A stretch of 64,000 nucleotides of DNA from Pelomonas caseinilytica (lineage in GTDB: Bacteria; Pseudomonadota; Gammaproteobacteria; Burkholderiales; Burkholderiaceae_C), in the NCBI RefSeq assembly GCF_021353235.1, contig NZ_JAJTWT010000018.1:1-64000 (forward strand), written 5' to 3'. The position numbers and the translations under genes are program-made. The notes below the pieces were generated by a model. It saw only the letters and a list, made by a program, of their open reading frames with translations. It was not told where the DNA came from and did no database searches. Positions 7,966 to 16,101 of this stretch are shown here, in pieces. Each line of letters begins with the position of its first letter. Positions within the stretch are counted from its first letter, which is position 1.

Positions 7966-10413
7966 ATGGCCAAGACTCCCACGACTCCGGCGGCAAAGAA
8001 GTCCGCCAAGACTTCCGCGCCGGCCAAGAAGGCGAGCGCCGCCAAGGCCGCGGCGCGCAACACGGACAGCGGCGCCTCGCGGCCCGAGCCTGCCCGCGAT
8101 GCTGACCTCGCAGCCCAGCGCATGGAAGACGTGCAGGCCACGGCTGCCGCCATGCCCTTCAATGCCACGAAGGCGGCCGAGCACGGCGCGGCCCAGGGCC
8201 TGGAGCCAGCGATCGGCCAGTTGGTGACGCCGCCGTCGCGGCTGGCGACGGGCAGCACGCTGTCCGAGTCGCAGGCCGGCGCCAAGGTCGGCACCCAGGC
8301 GCCCGAGGGGCGCAACGCGACCATCGCGCCGCTGGACCGCGTGCGCGTGGATTCGTCCGGCCAGCCGCTCACCACCAACCAGGGCGTTCGCATCGCCGAC
8401 AACCAGAACTCCCTCAAGGCCGGCACGCGCGGCCCGGTGTTGCTCGAGGACTTCGTCCTCCGCGACAAGATCACCCACTTCGACCATGAGCGCATCCCCG
8501 AGCGCATCGTCCACGCGCGAGGCTCCGCGGCCCACGGCTATTTCGAGAGCTATGAGGCGCTGGACGAGCTGACCATGGCCGCCCCCTTCAAGGCCGCGGG
8601 CAAGCGCACGCCGGTGTTCGTGCGCTTCTCGACCGTGGCGGGCGAACGCGGCAGCAAGGACACGGCCCGCGACGTGCGCGGCTTCGCGGTCAAGTTCTAC
8701 ACGGACGAGGGCAACTGGGACCTGGTCGGCAACAACATCCCGGTGTTCTTCATCCAGGACGCGATGAAGTTCCCCGACCTCGTGCACGCCGTCAAGCCCG
8801 AGCCCCACCACCAGATGCCGCAGGCGGCCAGCGCCCACGACACCTTCTGGGACTTCGTCTCGCTGATGCCCGAATCGACCCACATGCTGATGTGGGTCAT
8901 GAGCGACCGCGCCATCCCGCGCAGCTACGCGACGATGCAGGGCTTTGGCGTGCACAGCTACCGCATGGTCAACGCGCAGGGCGAGTCCGTCTTCGTCAAG
9001 TTCCACTGGAACCCGAAGTTCGGCACGCACTCGCTGACCTGGGACGAGGCCGTGAAGATCTCCGGCGCGGACCCCGACTACCACCGCCGGGACCTGTGGG
9101 AGCGCATCGAGTCCGGCGCCTTCCCCGAATACGAGCTGGGCGTCCAGGTGTTCACGGAGGAGGAGGCGGCGCGCTTCAGCTTCGACATCCTCGACGCCAC
9201 CAAGATCGTGCCGGAAGAGCTCGTGCCGGTGCGGCCCATCGGCCGCATGGTGCTCGACCGCAACCCCGACAACTTCTTCGCCGAGACCGAGCAGGTCGCC
9301 TTCTGCACGGCCAACATCATCCCGGGCCTGGACTTCTCCAACGATCCGCTGCTGGCCGGCCGCATCCATTCCTACGTCGACACGCAGATCTCGCGCCTGG
9401 GCGGCCCCAACTTCCACGAGATTCCCATCAACTCGCCCATCGCGCCGGTGCACAACAACCAGCGCGACGGCATGCACCGGCAGGCCATCCACCGCGGGCG
9501 CGTGGCCTATGAACCCAACTCACTGGCAGGGGGCTGCCCCTTCCAGGCCGGCGCGGCCGAGCAGGGCTTCACGTCCGTGGCGGCGCGGCTGCGGGCGCGG
9601 GAAGACCAGGCCAAGGTGCGTGCCAAGCCCGAGCTCTTCGCCGAGCACTACAACCAGGCGCGGCTGTTCTACGAGAGCCAGACGCCGGCCGAGCAGGCCC
9701 ACATCGCCGCGGCCTTCCGCTTCGAGCTCAGCAAGGTGACCGTGCCGGCCGTGCGCGAGCGCATGGTCGCCTCGTTGCGCAACGCCTCGCAGGAGCTGGC
9801 CACGCGGGTCGCCGCGGGGCTCAACATGCCGCTGCCCGAGCCCATGCCGCTGGCCATCGCGCGCGTGCCCAAGCCGGAGGTCAAGCGCTCTCTGGCGCTG
9901 TCGCTCATGGCCCGGCCCGGCGACGGCTCCGTCGCCGGCCGCAAGGTCGTGCTCCTCGCGGCGGACGGCGTGCTCGGCGAGCCGCTGATGGCCGTGCACC
10001 AGGCCCTGTTCGAGCAGGGCGCCGTGCCGCGCATCGCCGCGCCCCGCATCGGGCCTGTGCAGACGGCCGACGGCGTGGACCTGCAGGCCGACGTATCGCT
10101 GGAGAACGAGCCCGGCTTCCTGTTCGATGGCCTCGTCCTGCCCGATGGCGAGGCCGGTGTCGACATGCTGGGCCGCGACGGCCACGCCTTCGAATTCGTG
10201 CGTGACCAGTACCGGCACTGCAAGCCCATCCTGGCCCTCGGGGCGGGCGAAGGGCTGCTGCGGGCCGCGGGCGTCAGCGCCTCGCTGCCCTCGGGCGCGG
10301 CCGACCCGGGCATCGTCATCGACAAGGATGCCGACTCGGGCGTCGAGGCCTTCATCTCCGCGCTGGCCCGCCACCGCCACTTCGAGCGCGAGACCGACCC
10401 GCCCCGCGTGTAG
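7966..10413 (+). CDS. katE: Large-subunit (clade 2, HPII-type) catalase with Lys/Ala-rich N-terminal tail
   Basis: An 815-residue monofunctional haem catalase breaking down hydrogen peroxide. The catalytic His is in [14 protein letters not shown] (H183). The [11 protein letters not shown] segment (255-265) carries the catalytic Asn, and the haem-ligand Tyr is in RIHSYVDTQ (Y470), followed by [13 protein letters not shown]. The last ~170 residues form the extra flavodoxin-like domain of HPII enzymes ([16 protein letters not shown]). E. coli HPII is 753 residues; the excess is mainly an N-terminal tail of AKK/PAKKA repeats (residues 1-45), reminiscent of histone H1-like tails. The ATG has AGGAC upstream. 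The promoter is presumably in the 79-bp gap shared with lplT. Confidence 0.95.
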   Translation: MAKTPTTPAAKKSAKTSAPAKKASAAKAAARNTDSGASRPEPARDADLAAQRMEDVQATAAAMPFNATKAAEHGAAQGLEPAIGQLVTPPSRLATGSTLSESQAGAKVGTQAPEGRNATIAPLDRVRVDSSGQPLTTNQGVRIADNQNSLKAGTRGPVLLEDFVLRDKITHFDHERIPERIVHARGSAAHGYFESYEALDELTMAAPFKAAGKRTPVFVRFSTVAGERGSKDTARDVRGFAVKFYTDEGNWDLVGNNIPVFFIQDAMKFPDLVHAVKPEPHHQMPQAASAHDTFWDFVSLMPESTHMLMWVMSDRAIPRSYATMQGFGVHSYRMVNAQGESVFVKFHWNPKFGTHSLTWDEAVKISGADPDYHRRDLWERIESGAFPEYELGVQVFTEEEAARFSFDILDATKIVPEELVPVRPIGRMVLDRNPDNFFAETEQVAFCTANIIPGLDFSNDPLLAGRIHSYVDTQISRLGGPNFHEIPINSPIAPVHNNQRDGMHRQAIHRGRVAYEPNSLAGGCPFQAGAAEQGFTSVAARLRAREDQAKVRAKPELFAEHYNQARLFYESQTPAEQAHIAAAFRFELSKVTVPAVRERMVASLRNASQELATRVAAGLNMPLPEPMPLAIARVPKPEVKRSLALSLMARPGDGSVAGRKVVLLAADGVLGEPLMAVHQALFEQGAVPRIAAPRIGPVQTADGVDLQADVSLENEPGFLFDGLVLPDGEAGVDMLGRDGHAFEFVRDQYRHCKPILALGAGEGLLRAAGVSASLPSGAADPGIVIDKDADSGVEAFISALARHRHFERETDPPRV

Positions 10414-10451
10414 GAGAGGCTGGGGTGCGTGCCGTAGATGCCGGCGCCGCC

Positions 10452-12035
10452 CTAGCGCAGCTGCGCCTCGAACAGCAGGGCCAACTGGCTGGCGATGAGC
10501 AGCTCCTGCCGCGTCCAGGCGCGGGTGGCGTGGCCGTCCACCAGCCAGAGGGCGCCGGCCAGCCGGTCGCCAGCGTACAGCGGCACCTCGATGCGGGCCT
10601 CGGCCGAGCCCGCCAGGCCGGACAGCTCGGCATGGCAGGGGTGCAGGGCGGCGTCGGGCAGGGCCAGGGGCGCGCCATGGCGGCCCAGGAGGTCCAGATA
10701 ACGGGGATGTCGGCCGGCATCCAGGCCGCCCTCGCCGAGGCGCCAGTGCACCACCCGATCGAGGCCCAGGATGCGCGTGGCCGCCGCCTTCAGCTCGGCC
10801 AGCGCCTCTGACGGCGGCGCGCCGGCCAGCCGCTGCCGTTGGCCGCACAGGTGCAGCAGCAGCTCCTCGGGCGTCACGGGAGCGCCCGCGTCGTCGGCCG
10901 GCGGCGCCGCCAGCGTGGCGCGAGCCGGCAGGCTCAGCTTTTCAATTTCGGACTGCAGGGCCAGGTGTTGCCAGAGGTGCTCCAGCGCCCCGGCCGCATC
11001 GCCCTCGGCCTGCAGCAGTTGCGCCAGCTGCAGGTGGGCCTGGCGCGCCTGGGCCCGGGCCTGGATGCGCTGGGCCAGGGCCAGCGCATGGCGGGTGGAG
11101 CGCACGGCGGCAGCGTTGTCGCCACGGGCCAGGGCGATCTCGGTCCAGGTGCGGCTGGCAGCCGCCTCCAGCCAGGGGTAGCCCTGGCGGGCGGCGATGT
11201 CCAGGGCCAGCCGGCAGTCGGCCACTGCCCAGTCCATGCGCTGGCGGGCGAGGGCGGCCCGGGCCAGATGCCAGTGCGCCTCGGCCTCGAAGACGCGATG
11301 GGCGCCACGCCGCGCTGCCGCCAGCCCATGGCTGAAATGCCGCTCCGCCGCCGGCAGGTCGCCGGTCTCGAAGCTGCCGACGCCGATGTTGAGCGCCAGC
11401 TTGGCGGCCAGGTAGCTGTCGTCGATGCCGGCGATCTTGAGCTGCTCGCCGGCATCGCGCATCTGTCGCAGCCCGCGCGCCCAGTCGGCCTGCGCGTAAT
11501 GGATCTGGCCCAGGCCGATGCGTGCGGCCACGCCGGTCTGCCCATGGCCGCTGACCTCCGCGAGGTCGAGGGCGCGGGACCACTGCTCACTCGCGAGCTG
11601 GTACTCGCCTTGCTGGTAGGCGATGCGGCCCAAGGCCTCGCACACGCGCGCAGCCTGGATGGGGAAATGCCCGGCCACGGCCAGCGCGCCGCCCTGCTCC
11701 AGGGCCGGCAGCAGCTCCAGCGCCCGCCCGCGCGGTTCCAGCAGGCCGAAGCGTGCGTAAAGCGCATCCACCGCGGAAGCGGTGTCGCCCGCGGCGAAAG
11801 CCTGGGCGCTGAGGGCGTCCAGCAAGCGCTCCGCGAGGCCGGCATGGCGGCGCGCGACCCGGCCGATGCGTTCGAGCAGCTCGGCCAGGGCATCGCTGGC
11901 CGCGGGGTGAAGGGTAAACAAGGCGCTGTCGGGTTGGTTTCTGACTGGTATTCTTGTCCATTCCGGCGCTGCGCTGTCCTGCCTAGGGGACAGTCCGTAG
12001 CTCGCACCGGTGGCCGTGGACCAGTTTAAAACCAA
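10452..12035 (-). CDS. TPR-rich protein with C-terminal GAF-like domain, unknown role
   Basis: Up to 527 residues. Residues ~100-370 are a helical array of tetratricopeptide-like repeats (AYQQGEYQLASEQWSRALDLAE, then more repeats of similar length). The last ~150 residues resemble a weak GAF-type sensor domain ending ELLIASQLALLFEAQ. No DNA-binding, kinase or nucleotide cyclase motif is visible. The start is uncertain: the frame opens with TTG at 12035, inside a predicted operator, so a downstream start such as TTG near residue 40 is possible. It is divergent from the GlcNAc kinase operon and its 5' end touches the shared operator region, so co-regulation is plausible. Similar TPR-GAF proteins often accompany diguanylate cyclase modules, absent here. 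Confidence 0.6.
   Translation of the reverse strand: MVLNWSTATGASYGLSPRQDSAAPEWTRIPVRNQPDSALFTLHPAASDALAELLERIGRVARRHAGLAERLLDALSAQAFAAGDTASAVDALYARFGLLEPRGRALELLPALEQGGALAVAGHFPIQAARVCEALGRIAYQQGEYQLASEQWSRALDLAEVSGHGQTGVAARIGLGQIHYAQADWARGLRQMRDAGEQLKIAGIDDSYLAAKLALNIGVGSFETGDLPAAERHFSHGLAAARRGAHRVFEAEAHWHLARAALARQRMDWAVADCRLALDIAARQGYPWLEAAASRTWTEIALARGDNAAAVRSTRHALALAQRIQARAQARQAHLQLAQLLQAEGDAAGALEHLWQHLALQSEIEKLSLPARATLAAPPADDAGAPVTPEELLLHLCGQRQRLAGAPPSEALAELKAAATRILGLDRVVHWRLGEGGLDAGRHPRYLDLLGRHGAPLALPDAALHPCHAELSGLAGSAEARIEVPLYAGDRLAGALWLVDGHATRAWTRQELLIASQLALLFEAQLR
12019..12035 (-). promoter_or_regulatory. Predicted GntR operator, copy A
   Basis: On the minus strand this reads TTGGTTTTAAACTGGTC: two TGGT half-sites in direct repeat, 11 bp apart. 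It shares TGGT, A9, A11 and TGG with copies at 12052-12068, 25166-25182 and 25271-25287. It lies immediately upstream of the -35 hexamer of the kinase operon. Confidence 0.55.
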
Positions 12036-12064
12036 TTGACCACCTTGGGTTTTGGTATTAGAGT
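12036..12064 (+). promoter_or_regulatory. Predicted sigma70 promoter of the GlcNAc operon
   Basis: TTGACC (12036-12041), 17 bp, TAGAGT (12059-12064). The -10 lies inside operator copy B and the -35 abuts operator copy A, the geometry of repression by occlusion. The expected start of transcription (~12071) falls at the first candidate ATG (12072), so the transcript may be leaderless. Confidence 0.45.
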
Positions 12065-12068
12065 GGTA
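12052..12068 (+). promoter_or_regulatory. Predicted GntR operator, copy B
   Basis: TTGGTATTAGAGTGGTA, nearly identical to the copy before the TonB receptor (25271-25287, 15 of 17 bases). It covers the -10 hexamer of the kinase operon. Confidence 0.65.
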
Positions 12069-12071
12069 TCG

Positions 12072-12998
12072 ATGTTGCCGCCATCAGCCATGCCGCTCGT
12101 TCTCGACCCCTCCCTCGTGACCTCCCGCGACTCCGGGAGGGCCGTGCGCTGGTGGGTCGGGATCGATGGTGGCGGTACCAGCACTCGCGCGGTGGTCGCG
12201 GACGCCGCCGGGCGCGTGCTGGGGCGCGGTGAATCCGGAGCCTCTGCTCTCGGCCAGGGTGCAGAGCAGGCATGGCGGCACATCGCCGACGCCGTCGCCC
12301 GGGCTGGCGTGAGCGGTGTGGCGTTGGAGGACTGCGCCCTCGGCCTCGGCCTGTCCGGCACCGGCGTGCCGGCGCAGCTCGAGGCCTTCGTCGCGGCCGA
12401 TCCCGGCGTGGCGCGCTTCGGCCTGGTCACCGACGGCCTCGCCGCCCTGCTGGGCGCCCATGGCGGTCGGCCCGGGGCGCTGCTGATTTCCGGCACCGGT
12501 TCCGTGGCCGAGGCCCTGTTGCCGGATGGCAGCCGCCGCCTCGTCGGTGGCTGGGGCTGGCAGATCGGCGACGAAGGCAGCGGCGCCTGGCTCGGCCAGC
12601 AGGCCATGAAGCTCGCCCAGGCGGCCTACGACGACCGCGCGCCGGCCGGGCCGCTGGCGCAGGCGGTGTGGCGGGAGGTGGGCGCCACGCGCGAGGCCCT
12701 GCTGGCCTTTTGCGCCCGGGCCGGCCAGGCCGGCTACGCCAGCCTCGCGCCACTGGTGTTCGAGCACGAGGCCGCGGACGCCGCCGCCGCGAGCCTGCTC
12801 GATGCCGCCGCGCGCGCCTTGGAAGCCCTGGCCGTGGCCGTCCATCCCACCCTGCCGCTGGCCCTGGCCGGCAGCATCGCGCTGCGCCTGGGGCCCCGCT
12901 TCGGACCGGCCGTGCAGGCGCGGCGAATCGAGCCCCAGGGCGATGCCGCCGTCGGCGCCCTGCGGCTGATCCAACCACGAGAAAACCCAAACGCATGA
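12072..12998 (+). CDS. BadF/BadG-family sugar kinase, probable N-acetylglucosamine kinase
   Basis: A ~308-residue ASKHA-fold kinase. The phosphate-1 motif is GIDGGGTSTRAVVAD near the N-terminus, phosphate-2 is LISGTGSVAEA, and VGGWGWQIGDEGSGAWLG is the segment typical of N-acetylglucosamine kinases of the BadF/BadG/BcrA family (human NAGK-like). It would phosphorylate imported GlcNAc at C6 to feed NagA. It is the first gene of the operon; its stop overlaps the gntR start (ATGA). ATG 12072 is used, but ATG 12090 is also possible: neither has a clear ribosome binding site. No transmembrane segment; cytoplasmic. Substrate assignment rests on neighbours. Confidence 0.8.
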   Translation: MLPPSAMPLVLDPSLVTSRDSGRAVRWWVGIDGGGTSTRAVVADAAGRVLGRGESGASALGQGAEQAWRHIADAVARAGVSGVALEDCALGLGLSGTGVPAQLEAFVAADPGVARFGLVTDGLAALLGAHGGRPGALLISGTGSVAEALLPDGSRRLVGGWGWQIGDEGSGAWLGQQAMKLAQAAYDDRAPAGPLAQAVWREVGATREALLAFCARAGQAGYASLAPLVFEHEAADAAAASLLDAAARALEALAVAVHPTLPLALAGSIALRLGPRFGPAVQARRIEPQGDAAVGALRLIQPRENPNA

Positions 12999-13723
12999 GC
13001 GCTGTCTTCGACTTCAAGCCGGACCCGAATGCCGCGTCGCCGCTGTACATGCAGCTGGCGCAGAGCCTGGCCCAGGCCATCCGCGACGGCATCTTCCACA
13101 CCGACGAGGCGCTGCCCAGCGAGCGCGTGCTGGCCGAGCAGCTGGAGCTGTCGCGCGTGACGGCCCGCAAGGCCATCGACCGCCTCGTCGAGCAAGGCCT
13201 CATCATCCGCAAGCGCGGCTCGGGCAACTACATCGCCCCCAAGCTGGAGCAGCCGCTGACCCGCCTGACCAGCTTCTCCGAAGAGCTGCACCAGCGCGGC
13301 TTCGTGCCCAGTTCGCGCTGGCTGCTGCGCGGCTTCACGCCCGCGGCGCCGGACGAGCAGCTGTCCCTGGAGCTCAAGAGCGGCGAACGCGTGGCCCGGC
13401 TGGAGCGGCTGCGGCTGGCCGATGCCGTCGTCATGGCCTACGAGGTGTCGGTGCTGCCCCAGTCCGTGCTGCCCGACCCCCAGAAGGTCGAGGCCTCGCT
13501 CTACACCCACCTGGGCGAGCGGGCGCCGGTGCGCGCGCTGCAGCACATCCGCGCCCTCAATGCGGACGCCAAGCTCGCCGGGCTGCTGGAAGTGCCCCTG
13601 GGCGCCGCGGTCCTCTTCATCACCCGCGTGGGCTATCTGGCGTCTGGCCAGGCGGTCGAGCTGACCCACTCCTACTGCCGCAGCGACTACTACGACTTCG
13701 TCGCCGAAATGCGCAGGGATTGA
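12995..13723 (+). CDS. GntR/HutC-family transcriptional regulator of the GlcNAc regulon
   Basis: A 242-residue regulator. The N-terminal winged helix (PLYMQLAQSLAQAIRDGIF, LPSERVLAEQLELSRVTARKA, LIIRKRGSGNYIAP) is followed by a UTRA effector domain (from ~residue 90: LTSFSEELHQRGFVPSSRWL, ending THSYCRSDYYDFVAEM). HutC-type relatives such as NagR/YvoA, DasR and NagQ sense amino sugars or their phosphates and repress uptake and catabolic genes. It overlaps the kinase by 4 bp and nagA by 1 bp. The TGGT-repeat operators upstream of its own operon and of the TonB receptor are its likely targets. Confidence 0.88.
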   Translation: MSAVFDFKPDPNAASPLYMQLAQSLAQAIRDGIFHTDEALPSERVLAEQLELSRVTARKAIDRLVEQGLIIRKRGSGNYIAPKLEQPLTRLTSFSEELHQRGFVPSSRWLLRGFTPAAPDEQLSLELKSGERVARLERLRLADAVVMAYEVSVLPQSVLPDPQKVEASLYTHLGERAPVRALQHIRALNADAKLAGLLEVPLGAAVLFITRVGYLASGQAVELTHSYCRSDYYDFVAEMRRD

Positions 13724-14871
13724 TGGCGCCCTCCGGACACGCTCCAGTCACCCTCGAGGGCGACCTGGTCACACCGCAAGGCTGCCTGCAGGGCCGCCTC
13801 GAGATCGAGCATGGGCGCATCGTGGCGTTGGCGGGCGAGCCCATCGACCCCGCGCGTGCCGGCGAAGGCGGCCGGCCCATCCTGCTGCCGGGCTTCGTGG
13901 ACACCCACGTGCACGGTGGGGGTGGGCGGGACACCATGGAGGGCGGCGATGCCATCCAGGCCATCGCAAGGCGACACGCCCGGCACGGCACGACCGCCCT
14001 GCTCGCCACGACGATGACGGCGCCCGTCGAGCAGATCGAGCAGGCGCTGCGGGCCATCGGGCCGGTGTGCCGCGAACGCGGCACCCAGGCGGCGCGGGTC
14101 GTCGGCGTGCATCTCGAAGGGCCCTACATCAACCCCGACCGCCTCGGCGCCCAGCCGGCCCATGCGGCCCTGGCCACGCTCGGCGAAGTGCTGCGTCTGC
14201 ATGCCCTCGCGCCCATCAAGGTGCTGACCCTGGCACCCGAAGTGCCCGGCCACCTGGCCCTCATCGGTCCGCTGCGGGAGGCCGGCATCCGCGTGCAGGT
14301 CGGCCACAGCAATGGCAGCTACGACGACGGCGTGGCGGCCCTGCGGGCTGGCGCGGCCGGTTTCACCCACCTCTTCAACGCCATGAGCGCGCTGCACCAC
14401 CGCGAGCCCGGCATGGTGGGCGCGGCCCTGGCCCATGCGCAGCATGCCGAGCTCATCCCCGACCTGCTGCACGTGCATGCCGGCGCCATCCGCGCCGCGT
14501 TGCGCTGCATCCCGGGGCTGTTCTGCGTGACCGACTCGACCGCCGCGGCCGGCATGCCCGACGGTGAATACCGCCTGGGCGAGCACCGGGTGCAGAAGTG
14601 CCTGGGCGGCGTGCGCCTGCCCGACGGCACGCTGGCCGGCAGCGCCCTGACCATGGACCGGGCCCTGCGCAATCTCGTGCAGCGCCTGGGCCTGCCCCTG
14701 CACGAGGCCGCGCGCCGCGTGTCCACGGTGGCGGCGCAATACCTGGGCCTGGCAGACCGTGGGCGCCTCGCCCCGGGCGCCTGGGCCGACGTGGTGGTGA
14801 TGGACGCCGGGCTTCAGCTGCGGCGCGTGTTTGTGGAAGGTGAAGAGATCGATGTCGTCGCTGATGCTTGA
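13723..14871 (+). CDS. nagA: N-acetylglucosamine-6-phosphate deacetylase
   Basis: A 382-residue amidohydrolase that removes acetate from GlcNAc-6-P. The metal-binding HVHGGGG (H62, H64) follows LPGFVDT; further motifs are VVGVHLEGPYINP (metal Glu), QVGHSNG and THLFNAMSALHHREPG (metal and substrate His), and FCVTDSTAAAG with the catalytic Asp. The C-terminal small domain ends with LAPGAWADVVVMD. The length matches the family. Its ATG overlaps the gntR stop (TGATG) and it overlaps the next gene by 20 bp, so translation is probably coupled. It acts after the kinase and before NagB-II. Confidence 0.95.
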   Translation: MAPSGHAPVTLEGDLVTPQGCLQGRLEIEHGRIVALAGEPIDPARAGEGGRPILLPGFVDTHVHGGGGRDTMEGGDAIQAIARRHARHGTTALLATTMTAPVEQIEQALRAIGPVCRERGTQAARVVGVHLEGPYINPDRLGAQPAHAALATLGEVLRLHALAPIKVLTLAPEVPGHLALIGPLREAGIRVQVGHSNGSYDDGVAALRAGAAGFTHLFNAMSALHHREPGMVGAALAHAQHAELIPDLLHVHAGAIRAALRCIPGLFCVTDSTAAAGMPDGEYRLGEHRVQKCLGGVRLPDGTLAGSALTMDRALRNLVQRLGLPLHEAARRVSTVAAQYLGLADRGRLAPGAWADVVVMDAGLQLRRVFVEGEEIDVVADA

Positions 14872-15874
14872 GGAGGCGCTGAGCGCGCCGGACGCGGTGG
14901 CCCGCCAATTGGCGGCCGACCCGCTGAGTTACGCCCGCCTGGGCCAGGCCCTGCAGGAGAGGCCGCCGACGAGCGTGCTCACCATCGCGCGTGGCAGCTC
15001 CGACCACGCCGCCCACTACCTGGCCTACCTCGTCATGGCACGGCTGGGCCGTCTGGTCACGTCGCTGCCGATGTCGCTGATCACCCTCTACCAGAGCCGC
15101 ATCCACTGCGAGGGCCTGTTGTCCCTGGCCTTCTCTCAATCGGGGCAGAGCCCCGACCTGATCGAGCCGACGCGGTTTTTCCGCGAAGGCGGCGCCCGCA
15201 CCGTGGCCTTCGTCAACGCCAGCGGCTCGCCGCTGGCCGCCGCGGCCGAGCACGTGTTCGAGCTGCACGCCGGGCCCGAGAAGAGCGTGGCCGCCACCAA
15301 GAGCTACATCGCCCAGCTCGTGGCGGGGGCCCGCGTCGTGGCGGCCTGGCAGCGGGACGACGCGCTGCGGGCCGCGCTGAACGTGCTGCCGATGGCGCTC
15401 GAACAGGCGGCCAGGCTGGACTGGAGCGCCGCCCTGCCCGTGCTGCAGGGAGCGGACCGCCTCTTCGTGCTGGGTCGCGGCACGGGCCTGGCCGTGGCCA
15501 TGGAGGCGGCCCTCAAGCTCAAGGAGACCTGCGGCATCCAGGCCGAGGCCTTCTCGGGCGCCGAGGTCAAGCACGGCCCCATGGCGCTGGTGCGGGACGG
15601 CTATCCGCTGCTGGTGTTCGCGCCGCGCGGGCCGGCCCAGGCCGGGCTGCTCGCCATCGCCGAGGAGATGCGCTCGCGCGGCGGCCGCGTGCTGCTGGCC
15701 GCGCCCCTCGGGACGCCTGGCGTCGAGCTGCCGCTGGTGACCACCGGCAACGAGGACCTCGATCCCATCGCCCTGGTGCAGAGCTTCTATCCCATGGTCG
15801 AGGCCCTGGCCCGCGCCCGCGGCTTCGACCCGGACGTGCCGCCGAATCTCGCCAAGGTCACCAAAACCCATTGA
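14852..15874 (+). CDS. SIS-domain glucosamine-6-phosphate deaminase, NagB-II type
   Basis: A 340-residue protein with two SIS sugar-isomerase domains, like the C-terminal half of GlmS without its glutaminase domain. Visible are ARGSSDHAAHYLAYL, LAFSQSGQSPDLIEP, EKSVAATKSYIAQL, LGRGTGLAVAMEAALKLKE and AEAFSGAEVKHGPMALV. In proteobacterial nag operons this family (NagB-II) replaces the unrelated classical NagB and turns GlcN-6-P into fructose-6-P plus ammonia. Its start lies inside the end of nagA, and GGAAGGTGAAGAG lies upstream. Absence of the glutaminase domain and the operon context argue against amino-sugar synthesis. Confidence 0.88.
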   Translation: MSSLMLEEALSAPDAVARQLAADPLSYARLGQALQERPPTSVLTIARGSSDHAAHYLAYLVMARLGRLVTSLPMSLITLYQSRIHCEGLLSLAFSQSGQSPDLIEPTRFFREGGARTVAFVNASGSPLAAAAEHVFELHAGPEKSVAATKSYIAQLVAGARVVAAWQRDDALRAALNVLPMALEQAARLDWSAALPVLQGADRLFVLGRGTGLAVAMEAALKLKETCGIQAEAFSGAEVKHGPMALVRDGYPLLVFAPRGPAQAGLLAIAEEMRSRGGRVLLAAPLGTPGVELPLVTTGNEDLDPIALVQSFYPMVEALARARGFDPDVPPNLAKVTKTH

Positions 15875-15904
15875 GGCTGTCATGAGCACAATGAAACTTC
15901 GAGC

Positions 15905-16090
15905 CGAGCGCCGGGCCGCCACAAGCCGGCCCGCCATGGCGATGTGCTCGCGGCTGGATGCCGCGAGCATCGCCATCCCCTCGGGGGCTGAGGCTGGACA
16001 TGGCCAGGCCGGTGGCCTGGCCTTGCCTGCCGAAGGGGCGCGGCAGGAGCCGCGTCGCGGCCTGCAAGGCCGATCGATGTACTCATCGAG
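15905..16090. repeat. Chain of about six hairpins between nagB-II and the GH3 gene
   Basis: The 227-bp gap is almost wholly self-complementary. The clearest stem pairs 15936-15954 with 15960-15976 (17 bp with a 2-nt bulge, 5-nt loop). Others are 15913-15932 (6 bp), 16002-16010 with 16014-16022 (perfect 9 bp), 16026-16032 with 16041-16047 (7 bp), 16058-16062 with 16068-16072 (5 bp) and 16074-16079 with 16084-16089 (6 bp). No T run follows, so it is not a classic terminator. A short frame (15882-16109) shows no family features. It looks like a mosaic intergenic repeat or a structured mRNA spacer that could set the ratio of flanking genes. Confidence 0.6.
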
Positions 16091-16101
16091 CGAGGGGCAT
16101 C

